Of a stretch of DNA of 64,000 nt, positions 30,562 to 40,186 are shown piece by piece (position 1 is the stretch's first letter; each line of letters opens with the position of its first letter). The stretch spans positions 16,219-80,218 of the forward strand of contig CAJUSI010000021.1 of assembly GCA_910589035.1 (NCBI GenBank), read 5' to 3'. The translations under genes and the position numbers were made by a program. This DNA is from an uncultured Acetatifactor sp. (GTDB lineage Bacteria; Bacillota; Clostridia; Lachnospirales; Lachnospiraceae). The notes below the pieces were generated by a model. The model saw nothing but the letters and a program-made list of their open reading frames with translations, did no database searches and was not told the origin of the DNA.

Positions 30562-32235
30562 ATGAAATTTAAGGACATGCCTTATGAAAGAGTGGATTTT
30601 ACGCAGGTTGAAAAGGAAATGAGAGAGCTGATGGAGGAGTTTGACAGGGCTTCGGACGGGGAGGGACAGTTTAAGGTTCATCAGAAATACTATGCCCTCA
30701 CGGACAGGGTGCACACTCTGATGACCATCGCCCACATCCGCTATGACGTGGATACCACGGATGAATTCTATGATAAGGAACACGAGTATTATAACGAGAA
30801 GAGCCCCATTTTCCATAATCTGCTGCTGGAATATGAAAAAAAGCTCTATGCTTCCCCTTACCGGGAGTATCTTGTGGGGAAGATCGGGCCGGTGGCCTTC
30901 AAGAATATGGAGCTATCCCAGAAGGCCATGGATGAGAAGCTGATTCCCCTGATGCAGGAGGAGAACAACCTTACTACGGAATACAACAAGCTCATCGCGG
31001 GGGCCAGGATCGAGTTCGACGGGCAGGTTCTGAATCTCTCCCTGCTGCGCCCCTACCTGGTACATCAGGACAGGAGCGTCAGGGCAGCTGCCTGGAAGAA
31101 GCAGAGCGAATTTTTTCAGGAAAATGCGAAGAAGCTGGACGAGATCTACGATAAGCTGGTGAAGAACCGCACGGCCCAGGCGAAGGCCATGGGATATGAG
31201 AATTATCTGGAGCTGGGTTATTACAGGATGATGCGCAACTGCTACGGCAGGGAGGAGGTGGAAGCCTTCCGCTGCCAGATTAAGGAAAGCTTTGTACCCT
31301 TCGCCGAGAAGCTCCATGAGCGCAGAAGACAGAGGCTGGGGCTTGACAGTCTCAGCTATATCGACGGTGCCGTGTATTTTAAGGACGGAAATCCCGCGCC
31401 TCTGGGCACGCCGGAGGAGATCCTGGCGGCGGGACAGAAGATGTATGGGGAGCTTTCCCCCGAGACGAAGGAATTCTATGATTTCATGATGGAGAACGAA
31501 CTTTTTGACGTGCTGGGGCGCAAGACCAAGAGGGCCGGAGGCTATATGACCTATATGCCTGTATACAATTCCCCCTTTGTATTTGCCAATTTCAACGGTA
31601 CCAGCGGGGATGTGGACGTGATCACCCATGAATGCGGACATGCTTTCCAGGGATATCTCTCCGGTCAGGATCCCATTCGGGAGCATTCGGATATCACCAT
31701 GGAGACGGCGGAGATCCACTCCATGTCCATGGAATTCTTTACCCAGAAATGGATGCCTCTTTTCTTCGGCGGCAGGGCGGAGGACTATATCGAGATGCAC
31801 CTGGAGGATTCGGCCGCCTTCATCCCCTACGGATGCATGGTGGATGAATTCCAGCACATTGTGTATGAGAACCCGGATATGACCCCGGCCCAGCGTCATG
31901 CCGCATGGCTGGACCTGGAGAAGCAGTACAGACCCCACCAGGATTACGGGGACGACGCGTTCTTCGGAAAGGGAGGCTTCTGGCAGAAGCAGCAGCATAT
32001 ATACAATTCTCCCTTCTATTATATTGATTATTGCCTGGCGCAGACCTGTGCCCTGCAATATAAGGTAAAGATGGATGAGGATTACGAAGGGGCATGGAAG
32101 AGCTATCTGAAGCTCTGCAGACTGTCTGCCGGGGATTTCTTCACCAATATGGTGAAGGAGGTGGGGCTTATGAGTCCTTTTGAGCCCGGCTGTGTGAAAA
32201 ATATTGTGGATAAACTTGAAAAATATGTGAAATAA
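30562..32235 (+). CDS. M3 family oligoendopeptidase
   Basis: A 557-residue cytoplasmic zinc metallopeptidase of the PepF/thimet oligopeptidase group, which degrades short peptides. The zinc site HECGH (356-360, in VITHECGHAFQGYLSG) and the downstream ETAEIHSMSMEF, which provides the third ligand, are intact. The N-terminal two thirds is helical, and the length is normal for the family. The start at 30562 follows AGAGGGAACGG; the upstream in-frame codons fall in the leader. A PrsA-like gene follows after 62 nt in the same direction. Confidence 0.92.
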   Translation: MKFKDMPYERVDFTQVEKEMRELMEEFDRASDGEGQFKVHQKYYALTDRVHTLMTIAHIRYDVDTTDEFYDKEHEYYNEKSPIFHNLLLEYEKKLYASPYREYLVGKIGPVAFKNMELSQKAMDEKLIPLMQEENNLTTEYNKLIAGARIEFDGQVLNLSLLRPYLVHQDRSVRAAAWKKQSEFFQENAKKLDEIYDKLVKNRTAQAKAMGYENYLELGYYRMMRNCYGREEVEAFRCQIKESFVPFAEKLHERRRQRLGLDSLSYIDGAVYFKDGNPAPLGTPEEILAAGQKMYGELSPETKEFYDFMMENELFDVLGRKTKRAGGYMTYMPVYNSPFVFANFNGTSGDVDVITHECGHAFQGYLSGQDPIREHSDITMETAEIHSMSMEFFTQKWMPLFFGGRAEDYIEMHLEDSAAFIPYGCMVDEFQHIVYENPDMTPAQRHAAWLDLEKQYRPHQDYGDDAFFGKGGFWQKQQHIYNSPFYYIDYCLAQTCALQYKVKMDEDYEGAWKSYLKLCRLSAGDFFTNMVKEVGLMSPFEPGCVKNIVDKLEKYVK

Positions 32236-32297
32236 CTTCACATTTCCGCAAAAATACGGTAAAATAGGGCGGTAAAAACAGGAAGGAGACAGTTGCT

Positions 32298-33986
32298 ATG
32301 TCTAATAATAAGGATACACAGAGTACGGATAACACAGAACAGAAGCCGGAAAAGGTAGTGACAAAATATGATCTGAAAATGCAGAGGAGAAAGGAACAAA
32401 AGGAGAAGGAGCTCAGGGACAGGCGCATCGGCAGGATCATCGGTGTCGTGCTGGCTGTGGCGCTGGTCTGCTTTGTGGCCTCCTTTCCCATCCGGAATCT
32501 GCTCACCGTTAAGGGAACCTACGTCACGGTGAACGGGGAGCAGATCAACAGGGTGGAATTTGACTACTACTATCAGACGGCACGCAATGAGTATATGTCC
32601 ACCAACGGAATGTATCTGAGCTATTTCGGACTGGATTTAAGCGGCGATCTGTCCAGGCAGATGTATTCCGAGACGCTTACCTGGAAGGATTATTTCGAGG
32701 AAGTGGCGGTGCAGAATATTGCCCGCAACAAGGGGATGCTGAAGGAGGCCCGGGCGGAAGGCTTTACCTATGATACCGGGGAGGACTATCGGGAATATGA
32801 AGAGATGCTGGAACAGGCGGCGTCCGAGAACGGCTATACGGTAAAGGACTATGTGAAGGAGCTGTACGGTGTGTACGCTACTCCCTCAAGGATAAAGCCT
32901 TATATAGAAGAAGCGCTCTATGTGGCGGCATATTATGACAAGGTGGCGGAAGGGGTTGCGCCGGCCATGGAGGAAATCGAAAGCTACTATGCCGAGAACA
33001 AGGCCAGCTATGATTCCGTAGATTACTATATGGAGACGGTGGACGCGCAGCTGCCCACGGAGCCCACTGAGCTGGCAGATCCTGTGGAGGAGCCTGAGGA
33101 AGGCGAAGAAGAGAACGGCGGGGACGACGGAGAGAGCGGCGAGGAGCAGACCTATCAGCCCTCCGAGGCCGAGATAGCCGCCGCCATGGAAAAGGCGAAG
33201 GAAGAGGCCGACAAGGCGGTGAAGACCATCCGGAAGGGCGAGCTGCACGAAGGCGCCAGGAGAACTGCAATCAACTCCAATGTGAGGGACTGGCTCTATG
33301 ACGAGGCCAGAAAGGAAGGCGACACGAATGTCATAGAGGACGCCGCCAACCACCGCTATTATGTCGTATGCTTTATGGACCGCTATCTGGAGGAAACTCC
33401 TTCCGCGGATCTGCATATTGCCATGACGGATAAGGGCAACGGACAGGCCCTCATGGATGAGTGGAAGGGCGGCGAGGCAACGGAGGAGACCTTCGCAGAG
33501 CTCTGTGACAAATATAATGACGCTTCTGTCATGTCTGCCAGGGGAGGACTGGTGGAAGGCGCGCTGCCTTCCTCTGTGCCGGATGAACTGAAGGAGTGGA
33601 TGACGGATGAAGCGCGTCAGAAGGGAGATACCGTGGTGATCTCGCCGGAAACCGAAGAATACGATTATGTGGTGTATTATGCGGGACCCAATGATGCGGA
33701 GTGGGCGATGAGTATCCGGAATACCCTGATTAATGAGAAAATGTCGGAATACCTGGAGGAAAAGACACAGGATATTCAGGTACAGGACTCCAGGGGGAAT
33801 CTGAATTATCTTAAGGTACGGGCTCAGGAGGAGGAGGCAAAGGCCTCGGCGGAGAGCAGCGAAGGCACGGAAGAGGGAAATACGGATTCCCAGGAGCCGG
33901 GAACGGAAGGATCCGGTGAGTCCGGAACGGAGGAAGACGGGTCTTCGGAAGAGCCGGGGACTGAAGATTCCGGCTCTGCGCAGTAG
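32298..33986 (+). CDS. Membrane-anchored PrsA/SurA-like foldase (parvulin-like)
   Basis: A 562-residue protein: a Lys/Glu-rich cytoplasmic start, a single membrane anchor (about 48-68) and then a SurA_N-like helical domain on the outside (VTVNGEQINRVEFDYYYQTA). An acidic low-complexity insert (EEPEEGEEENGGDDGESGEE) sits inside the region expected for the parvulin domain. The C-terminal half has RGGLVEGALPSSVP and GDTVVISPETEEYDYVVYY, which are PpiC-like strands. A Ser/Glu/Gly-rich tail ends it. It probably folds secreted proteins. Residues needed for prolyl-isomerase activity cannot be confirmed, so it may be a chaperone only. Confidence 0.75.
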   Translation: MSNNKDTQSTDNTEQKPEKVVTKYDLKMQRRKEQKEKELRDRRIGRIIGVVLAVALVCFVASFPIRNLLTVKGTYVTVNGEQINRVEFDYYYQTARNEYMSTNGMYLSYFGLDLSGDLSRQMYSETLTWKDYFEEVAVQNIARNKGMLKEARAEGFTYDTGEDYREYEEMLEQAASENGYTVKDYVKELYGVYATPSRIKPYIEEALYVAAYYDKVAEGVAPAMEEIESYYAENKASYDSVDYYMETVDAQLPTEPTELADPVEEPEEGEEENGGDDGESGEEQTYQPSEAEIAAAMEKAKEEADKAVKTIRKGELHEGARRTAINSNVRDWLYDEARKEGDTNVIEDAANHRYYVVCFMDRYLEETPSADLHIAMTDKGNGQALMDEWKGGEATEETFAELCDKYNDASVMSARGGLVEGALPSSVPDELKEWMTDEARQKGDTVVISPETEEYDYVVYYAGPNDAEWAMSIRNTLINEKMSEYLEEKTQDIQVQDSRGNLNYLKVRAQEEEAKASAESSEGTEEGNTDSQEPGTEGSGESGTEEDGSSEEPGTEDSGSAQ

Positions 33987-33993
33987 CGGGGGT

Positions 33994-34088
33994 GGATGCC
34001 TGAAGGCTGTCTGTAAAGCCAGTGCGGATGCCTGAGGCCGCCTGTAAAGTCAGTGCGGATACCGGAAAGCCGTCTGTAAAGTCAGTGC
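33994..34088 (+). repeat. Three 31-32 bp tandem repeats
   Basis: The unit is GGATGCCTGAAGGCTGTCTG followed by TAAAGCCAGTGC; a fourth unit begins at 34089. The units touch without spacers, so this is not CRISPR. It lies in the 309-nt gap before the CCA-adding enzyme gene, which shows no other feature. Confidence 0.75.
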
Positions 34089-34295
34089 GGATGCTCCGGC
34101 GGAAACGGAGTTCCCGAATGGGAGAAATGGATCCGGCATGAAGTTGAGATCAGGATAGTATGGGAAGGCGGTGGGAGTTCTCACCGCTTTACATTTTCAC
34201 CTTACGGGAAAGCCCGCGGCCGGACATGGAAACAGATCGGCATCGCAGCGGCCGGGAGCCCGGCGGGACAGACGGATTTGGAGGCTGGAGGCAGA

Positions 34296-35666
34296 ATGGG
34301 AAAGATAAGTAAGGATACAAGAATAGCGGTGCCGCCCAGGGCACAGGCTATTATAAGGACGATCACGGAGGCGGGACATGAGGCTTATGCGGTGGGCGGG
34401 TGCGTCCGGGACTGCATCCTGGGCAGGCAGCCCCAGGACTGGGACATTACCACCTCCGCAAGGCCTGAACAGGTAAAGGCTCTTTTTCCCCACACCATAG
34501 ATACGGGACTGCAGCATGGCACGGTCACCGTCATGATGGACAGGGAAGGCTTTGAGGTGACTACCTACCGCATCGACGGAAGCTATGAGGACAGCAGGCA
34601 TCCCAGCAGAGTTACCTTTACCCCCAGCCTTACGGAGGATTTAAAGCGCAGGGACCTGACCATCAACGCCATGGCCTATAATGAGAGCCGGGGGCTGGTG
34701 GATCCCTTCGGAGGGCTGGAGGATCTGGAGAGGGGAATTGTGCGATGCGTGGGCAATCCCATGGAGCGCTTCTCGGAAGATGCACTGCGCATTCTGCGGG
34801 CCATCCGCTTCTCCGCCCAGCTGGGCTATGGGATTGAGGAAGAAACCCTGGGCGCGGTCAGGAAGCTTTCCCCCACCCTGGAGCGCATCAGCGCTGAAAG
34901 AATCCAGGCGGAGCTGATAAAATTACTGCTCTCACCCCACCCCGATTATCTGCGGATTGCCTATGACAATGGTGTCACAAAAGTGATTCTGCCGGAATTT
35001 GACCATGCCATGGAGACCGATCAGACGCACCGGCATCATTGCTGCAGTGTGGGGGAGCATACCCTTCGCTCCCTGCTCCATGTGGAGGCGGACAGGGTGC
35101 TGCGGCTGGCCATGCTGCTCCATGATTTGGGCAAACCGGCCGTGCTGACCGTGGATGAGGGGGGGATTACGCATTTTCACGGGCATGCGGCGGTCAGCGC
35201 CGTGATGGCGGAGCGTATATTAAAAAGGCTGAAATTCGATAATGATACGGTTCAGAAGGTGTGCAGGCTGGTTTTGTACCATGATTACGGAAACGGAATG
35301 GACGTGGATATGCGGATGGCCAGGAGAGCCGTGAACAGAATCGGGGAAGAAGCCTTTCCCGGGATTTTTGCGGTAAAGTATGCCGATATCATGGCACAGA
35401 GCGATTATTGCCACAGGGAGAAGCTGGAAAGGCTGGAGAAATGGAGGGAGCTTTACGGGGAAATTCTGGCAGGGCGGCAGTGTGTATCCTTAAAGACTCT
35501 GGCAGTGAAGGGCTCCGACCTGATCGCCCTGGGATGGAAGCCGGGAAAGGAGCTGGGAGCCGTCCTGCAAAAGCTCCTGGAGCTGGTACTTGACGATCCC
35601 GGGCGCAATACAAGAGAAATCCTTCTGGCACAAGCGGAACAGATGAAAATAGCGGGCGAGTCCTAA
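34296..35666 (+). CDS. cca: CCA tRNA nucleotidyltransferase (with HD domain)
   Basis: A 456-residue enzyme that adds or repairs the 3' CCA of tRNA; this organism needs it, since the tRNA-Lys here lacks encoded CCA. The class II nucleotidyltransferase head shows GGCVRDCILGRQPQDWDITT with the two catalytic aspartates. The neck follows with RRDLTINAMAYN and RFSEDALRILRAIRFSAQL. A C-terminal HD domain shows HHCCSVGEHTLRSL, LLHDLGKP and HFHGHA. The start at 34296 follows GGAGGCAGA; an upstream in-frame codon at 34278 lacks a good site. Confidence 0.93.
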   Translation: MGKISKDTRIAVPPRAQAIIRTITEAGHEAYAVGGCVRDCILGRQPQDWDITTSARPEQVKALFPHTIDTGLQHGTVTVMMDREGFEVTTYRIDGSYEDSRHPSRVTFTPSLTEDLKRRDLTINAMAYNESRGLVDPFGGLEDLERGIVRCVGNPMERFSEDALRILRAIRFSAQLGYGIEEETLGAVRKLSPTLERISAERIQAELIKLLLSPHPDYLRIAYDNGVTKVILPEFDHAMETDQTHRHHCCSVGEHTLRSLLHVEADRVLRLAMLLHDLGKPAVLTVDEGGITHFHGHAAVSAVMAERILKRLKFDNDTVQKVCRLVLYHDYGNGMDVDMRMARRAVNRIGEEAFPGIFAVKYADIMAQSDYCHREKLERLEKWRELYGEILAGRQCVSLKTLAVKGSDLIALGWKPGKELGAVLQKLLELVLDDPGRNTREILLAQAEQMKIAGES

Positions 35667-35756
35667 CATACTTTCGGAAATCCTCTCATATGATGGTTAT
35701 GAACCGGACCGGACACGGTGCGGCGATACAGGAAACCAATGTAGGAGGGGCCGGAA

Positions 35757-36761
35757 GTGAATGACAGGGCAGTTGAGTTGCTGGAGCAGTATGAGATAGA
35801 GGTGCTTCGCACCAGAAAGGGCAGGGGCGCCATTTTGTGTGACACCAATCTGGGAATCCTGATTTTGAAGGAGTATTCGGGAAGCCCGGACAGGATAGAG
35901 CTGCAGAATAAGCTGTTAAAACAGATATCGGATGCCGGATTGGTGAAGGTGGAAAGTATTATACCCAACAGGGAGGGAACACTGGTTGTTAAGGACGGCG
36001 ACGGCGCGGGATATGTGCTGAAGACCTGGCGGGACGGGAGGGAGTGCAGCCTTTATGACAGGGCGGAATGCGCCGAGGCGGTACAGCTTTTGGCCAGACT
36101 TCACGACTGTATGAGGCTTCCCGGGGACACCCTGAATCTTCCATTGGCCTTTTCCCTGGAAAAGGAGTATGATAAACGCAACAGGGAACTGAAGCGGGTG
36201 AGAAAATATCTGCAGCAGAAGAAGCAGAAGAACTGGTTTGAAATCAATCTGCGCCATACGCTGGACGCATTTCTGGAACAGGCGCTTGCCGTGACAGAGG
36301 AGTGGAAGGCTTACTGCCCGGCGGCCGGAGAAGGAACGGGAACGGATTTCGTGGAATTCTGCCATGGGGATTATCAATATCATAATATACTTCAGGGGAG
36401 TGACGGATGGTTTCTAGTCAACTTCGAGAAATATCTCAGGGATGACCCTGTAAGAGATCTCTACCTTCTTCTCAGAAAGCTTCTGGAGAAGGTGAACTGG
36501 TCGGTTTCCCTGGGGACGGAGCTGCTGGAGGCCTATGAAAAGCAGCGCCCCATAGCGGCCGGAAGCTGGATTGACCTGTATTACAGACTGGCCTATCCGG
36601 AGAAATTCTGGAAGATTGTGAATTTTTACTATAATTCGGGGAAGGCATGGATACCGGAAAAAAATCAGGAGAAGCTGGAGAGAGTGATTGCCCAGGAAAA
36701 GGAAAAGCAGCACTTCCTGGATGAGGTTTTCCGAAATGTGGGGAGGCTGCGCCGATCATAA
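35757..36761 (+). CDS. CotS/YutH-like spore coat kinase-fold protein
   Basis: A 334-residue protein of the CotS family, which is related to aminoglycoside phosphotransferases. FCHGDYQYHNIL (204-215) is the catalytic-loop equivalent (HGDxxxxN) and LVNFEKYLRDDPVRDLYLLL takes the place of the DFD/DxD metal site. Asn replaces the usual Asp here, so kinase activity is doubtful. The N-terminal lobe has ILKEYSG and YVLKTWRDG. Family members associate with the spore coat in Bacillus. The GTG start follows GGAGGGGCCGGAA. Confidence 0.85.
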   Translation: MNDRAVELLEQYEIEVLRTRKGRGAILCDTNLGILILKEYSGSPDRIELQNKLLKQISDAGLVKVESIIPNREGTLVVKDGDGAGYVLKTWRDGRECSLYDRAECAEAVQLLARLHDCMRLPGDTLNLPLAFSLEKEYDKRNRELKRVRKYLQQKKQKNWFEINLRHTLDAFLEQALAVTEEWKAYCPAAGEGTGTDFVEFCHGDYQYHNILQGSDGWFLVNFEKYLRDDPVRDLYLLLRKLLEKVNWSVSLGTELLEAYEKQRPIAAGSWIDLYYRLAYPEKFWKIVNFYYNSGKAWIPEKNQEKLERVIAQEKEKQHFLDEVFRNVGRLRRS

Positions 36762-36832
36762 AAGGCTTACTCAGGAAGGCTGAGACGGCCGTGGGGATGA
36801 ACAGGGCTTCCGGAGAGTACAAAGAGGGATAT

Positions 36833-38248
36833 ATGGTGAAGAAAGAGAAAAGTACCGAAAAGGGGATGAGAAATCGATATTATCTTATCCTGATGACAAT
36901 TATGACAATTCTGTCGTTATCCGGATGCGGACTTCCGTTTTTCGGAAAGAACGGGGAGGAAAGCGGACCGTCGGAACCGGGGAGGGCGGACACGGGCTTC
37001 GTGCTCACAGGGCCGGACAGCTTCGATTCGGCGGATACTGCCATTCTGGTGAACCGAAACGAGGAGGATGATACTCTGACCTTCCTGAATCTGGAGCTGG
37101 GGAGAAAGTATACTCTATCCATGGACGGAACCACCAGGCTCTACGACCGGTATGGGGAAGCTGTCACCGTGGGTCAGTTTGAAAAGGGGGATATTGTGGA
37201 TATCACCTTTCTGAAGACAAAAAAGCATCTGACCACCATGCAGCTCTCCGGCCAGGCCTGGGTCTATGAGGATGTACAGTGGTATGAGATGAATACGGCG
37301 AAGGGGGAGGTAACCATCGGCTCCGACCTGTACAAGCTTACTTCCAATACCCAGTACCTGTCGGCAGGCAGGAGCATCGAACCCATGGATCTGAATGCGG
37401 CAGATGTATTAAGCTTTCAGGGCATCGACAAACAGGTCCTCACCGTGCGGGTGGAGAAGGGACATGGTTACCTGCGCCTGAAGAACGACGAAAATTTTGT
37501 GGGCGGCTGGATCGAGATCGGACAATCTATAATACAGCGGATAACGGAGGATATGCTGCTCACGGTGCCTGAGGGCAGCTATGAGGTGAATATAAGCAAT
37601 AAGGGCGGGGGCGGCGTCAAGAATGTGGTAATCAGAAGAAATGAGGAAAGCATGCTTGACATCGGGGATCTGGAGATTCCGGAGCCCCAGAAGGGAATGG
37701 TCCTTTTCTCCCTGAGTCCCTCCGATGCGGAGCTGTATATCGACGGGGACAAGGTGGACGCATCCGGTCCCATTACGCTGGAGTACGGCCTGCACCAGTT
37801 TATTGCCAGGGCTTCCGGCTACCAGTCCATTACCCAGTATATCCGTGTGGCACAGGAATCCACGGGGGTCAACGTGGTGCTGGAGACTCTGGGCTCCGGG
37901 GCGGGGGAGGAATCCTCCTCCTCCGGTTCTACCTCCACAGACACCCTGGCGGATTACTACAAGGTCTATGTGGATGCGCCGGCAGGGGCGGAGGTGTACC
38001 TGGACGGAAATTATGTGGGTGTCTCTCCCTGCAGTTTTAAAAAGGTGGAGGGCGTGCGTGTCATTACCCTGAGAAAATCAGGGTATGAAACCAGGAGCTA
38101 CACGGTGAATATCGATAATGCGGAGAAGGATCTTTCGTACTCCTTTGCGGATCTGGTGAAACAGGAGGATTCTTCCAAGGAATCCTCCTCCGGACAATCC
38201 GGTGAATCTGAAAGCAGCGCTTCCTCCGGGACTTCCGGCAGTGAGTGA
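36833..38248 (+). CDS. Lipoprotein with two PEGA domains
   Basis: A 471-residue secreted lipoprotein. The signal peptide has lipobox LSGC (near residue 32). The middle is a beta-rich region of about 220 residues (KGDIVDITFLKTKKHLTTM). Two PEGA repeats follow: VLFSLSPSDAELYIDGDKVD with GLHQFIARASGYQ (about 296-348), and VDAPAGAEVYLDGNYVGVSP with VRVITLRKSGYETRSY (about 380-430). The Ser/Glu-rich tail is likely disordered. PEGA domains are surface beta-sandwiches, often paired with kinases or S-layer proteins. It follows the CotS-like gene by 71 nt in the same direction. Confidence 0.85.
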   Translation: MVKKEKSTEKGMRNRYYLILMTIMTILSLSGCGLPFFGKNGEESGPSEPGRADTGFVLTGPDSFDSADTAILVNRNEEDDTLTFLNLELGRKYTLSMDGTTRLYDRYGEAVTVGQFEKGDIVDITFLKTKKHLTTMQLSGQAWVYEDVQWYEMNTAKGEVTIGSDLYKLTSNTQYLSAGRSIEPMDLNAADVLSFQGIDKQVLTVRVEKGHGYLRLKNDENFVGGWIEIGQSIIQRITEDMLLTVPEGSYEVNISNKGGGGVKNVVIRRNEESMLDIGDLEIPEPQKGMVLFSLSPSDAELYIDGDKVDASGPITLEYGLHQFIARASGYQSITQYIRVAQESTGVNVVLETLGSGAGEESSSSGSTSTDTLADYYKVYVDAPAGAEVYLDGNYVGVSPCSFKKVEGVRVITLRKSGYETRSYTVNIDNAEKDLSYSFADLVKQEDSSKESSSGQSGESESSASSGTSGSE

Positions 38249-38285
38249 AAAGGCTTATAAATATTAACTTTGTCCAGAAAATGCC

Positions 38286-38314
38286 TTGACAAACCCGATA
38301 AAACCATATATATA
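38286..38314 (+). promoter_or_regulatory. Strong promoter of the HU gene
   Basis: TTGACA (38286-38291), a 17-nt spacer and TATATA (38309-38314) fit the high expression expected for HU. Confidence 0.75.
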
Positions 38315-38387
38315 TATTTATAGACGTTTCAGAAGGACAACCGTGAAATGTACAAAAAAAGAAAACTCATTATAGGAGGCGTTCAAT

Positions 38388-38663
38388 ATGAACAAAACAG
38401 AATTAACCGCAGCTATGGCTGAGCAGGCCGGTATTTCCAGGAAAGATGCGGAGAAGGCTCTGAAGGCTTTCACCGATGTGGTATCTGATGAACTGAAGAA
38501 GGGCGGAAAGGTTCAGCTGGTTGGCTTCGGAACTTTCGAGGTATCCGAGAGAGCGGCCAGAGAGGGCAGAAATCCCCAGACCGGCAAGTCCATGAAGATT
38601 GCTGCTTCCAAGGCTCCCAAGTTTAAGGCAGGCAAGGCTTTAAAGGATCTGGTCAACGGCTGA
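38388..38663 (+). CDS. hup: HU-family DNA-binding protein
   Basis: A 91-residue nucleoid protein of full family length. MNKTELTAAMAEQAGISRKD forms the dimerisation helices, GKVQLVGFGTFEVSERAARE the saddle, and GRNPQTGKSMKIAASKAPKF the DNA-binding arm with the conserved proline. It bends and compacts DNA as a dimer. It has its own promoter and a TAGGAGGCG ribosome binding site. Placement just upstream of the yabO block is as in many Firmicutes. Confidence 0.97.
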   Translation: MNKTELTAAMAEQAGISRKDAEKALKAFTDVVSDELKKGGKVQLVGFGTFEVSERAAREGRNPQTGKSMKIAASKAPKFKAGKALKDLVNG

Positions 38664-38690
38664 TCACTATTTGTGATATAAGAATCTGTT

Positions 38691-38790
38691 ATACTGCAGA
38701 CCGCCAGGATTTACATTGATGCTCCTGGGAAAGTACTTGGCTGGCGGTCTGCAGTCGGGTCGTACTGCAAATTTAGTCGGTCTGCAGTAT
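38691..38790. repeat. 100-bp element with 13-bp perfect inverted ends
   Basis: ATACTGCAGACCG (38691-38703) and CGGTCTGCAGTAT (38778-38790) are exact inverted copies, and a third copy (GCGGTCTGCAG) lies inside at 38745-38755. There is no T-run. The right part resembles 321-347 near luxS. It is probably a mini-element or REP-like repeat that may also end the HU transcript. Confidence 0.65.
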
Positions 38791-38897
38791 AGATTATCAG
38801 GAATCAAAGAGCCCGCCGGGTGTCCCTCCCAGCATTGAGGATGGACATGTCCCCGGGCTTTTTGTGTATTTTGGATGGGGAAGCGAGGCGGAAGAAT

Positions 38898-39137
38898 ATG
38901 AGATTGGACAAATATCTGAAGGTATCGAGACTGATTAAGAGGCGTACCGTGGCAAATGAGGCCTGCGACAGCGGGCGTGTGTCAATAAACGGCAGACCGG
39001 CAAAGGCCTCCGCCGAGGTAAAGCAGGGGGATATCATCACCATCGGCTTTGGAAATAAGGAGGTAAAGGTGGAGGTGCTGGATGTACAGGAGACCGTGAA
39101 GAAAGAGGAGGCAAAGGAGCTTTTCCGGTACCTCTGA
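38898..39137 (+). CDS. rqcP: S4-domain RNA-binding protein RqcP/YabO
   Basis: A 79-residue S4-domain protein: MRLDKYLKVSRLIKRRTVAN and VSINGRPAKASAEVKQGDII. In Bacillus, RqcP (YabO) works with RqcH in alanine tailing of stalled nascent chains on 50S subunits. The length and the neighbours (HU before, yabP and yabQ after) match that orthologue. The start at 38898 follows GAGGCGGAAGA; longer in-frame starts lie in the leader. Confidence 0.88.
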   Translation: MRLDKYLKVSRLIKRRTVANEACDSGRVSINGRPAKASAEVKQGDIITIGFGNKEVKVEVLDVQETVKKEEAKELFRYL

Positions 39138-39371
39138 GGTTCTTTTTTCCTTAAGACCCTCATATAAATTATAATGACTTTATACCAGGCTCAGCTGTTA
39201 TTCTTCGGTATGCTGCTGCACTGCGCGGGCAAATGTTTTGAGAATGGCGTCCTGCCATACTGATACACCGCCGCAAAGAAACCGCCGGAATCCGGATGAG
39301 CGTCGTATGGAATCATTAGAATTAGCATAAACGGAAGCCGAGCCGGACGGGTTCCGGGCAGGGAGGGAAAT

Positions 39372-39659
39372 ATGGAAGATTTAAGCACAGGCACGCGCGC
39401 CCACAGGGTAAGTATGACAAACCGCAGAAGCTGTACCGTCAATGGTGTCAACGATGTGCTTTCCTTTGACATACATGAAATTCTTCTGGAGACGGAGCAG
39501 GGAATGCTGATGATAAAAGGGGATGAGCTCCATGTCAACAGGCTGACACTGGAAAAGGGAGAAGTGGATATAGACGGCAGGATCGACAGTTTTACTTATT
39601 CCGATGCGGCCGGCGGTGGACAGAAGAGCGAATCCCTGCTGACGCGTCTGTTCCGTTAA
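39372..39659 (+). CDS. yabP: Sporulation protein YabP
   Basis: A 95-residue protein with the family pattern HRVSMTNRRSCTVNGVNDVL, SFDIHEILLETEQGMLMIKG and ELHVNRLTLEKGEVDIDGRI. YabP acts with YabQ in spore cortex formation. It starts after GGCAGGGAGGGAAAT and ends 4 nt before yabQ. The 234-nt gap upstream holds no gene; a sporulation promoter is expected there, but I could not define it. Confidence 0.9.
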   Translation: MEDLSTGTRAHRVSMTNRRSCTVNGVNDVLSFDIHEILLETEQGMLMIKGDELHVNRLTLEKGEVDIDGRIDSFTYSDAAGGGQKSESLLTRLFR

Positions 39660-39663
39660 GCCC

Positions 39664-40152
39664 ATGGCCAACGAGTATCAATTCCTGCAGTATTCCCTGT
39701 TCACCGGAATCTTCATCACCTTTGTGTACGATCTGCTTCGGATTTTCCGAAGGGTAGTGCCTCACAGGTTATTCTTTATATCCCTGGAGGACCTTGCATT
39801 CTGGATCTACTGCGCGGCGGAGGTATTCCTGCTGATGTACCGCGTCAGCAACGGGACGCTGAGATGGTTCGCCGTGACCGGAGCCCTGGCGGGCATGTTC
39901 CTGTACATAAAGCTGGTCAGCCCCTTTTTTGTGAAATACACCTCCCTTGTATTGAACAAAACAGCAGGCTTGGCAGGAAAAATATTGAAATGGTTTTTCA
40001 GGCCCTTTGGATTGGCCTGTGCAAAGGTCGGCAGGGGGACGCGCAGGGCGGGGGGAAGGGCAGGACGCTTCCTGAGAAGAGGAAAGAGCAGTTTCAAAAA
40101 CAGGTTGACGTATTTTATAAAAAAGCTTAAAATGGGTTTAAAGGCCAGATGA
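39664..40152 (+). CDS. yabQ: Spore cortex biosynthesis protein YabQ
   Basis: A 162-residue membrane protein with about four helices (YSLFTGIFITFVYDLLRIFR, LAFWIYCAAEVFLLMYRVSN, ALAGMFLYIKLVSPFFVKYT) and a strongly basic C-terminal tail. This is the YabQ pattern of forespore outer-membrane proteins needed for the cortex. It is translated in tandem with yabP (4-nt gap) and precedes divIC. Confidence 0.9.
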   Translation: MANEYQFLQYSLFTGIFITFVYDLLRIFRRVVPHRLFFISLEDLAFWIYCAAEVFLLMYRVSNGTLRWFAVTGALAGMFLYIKLVSPFFVKYTSLVLNKTAGLAGKILKWFFRPFGLACAKVGRGTRRAGGRAGRFLRRGKSSFKNRLTYFIKKLKMGLKAR

Positions 40153-40186
40153 GAGTGTTATGGCCGCGGTTGGGAAGGAAGAGAGT

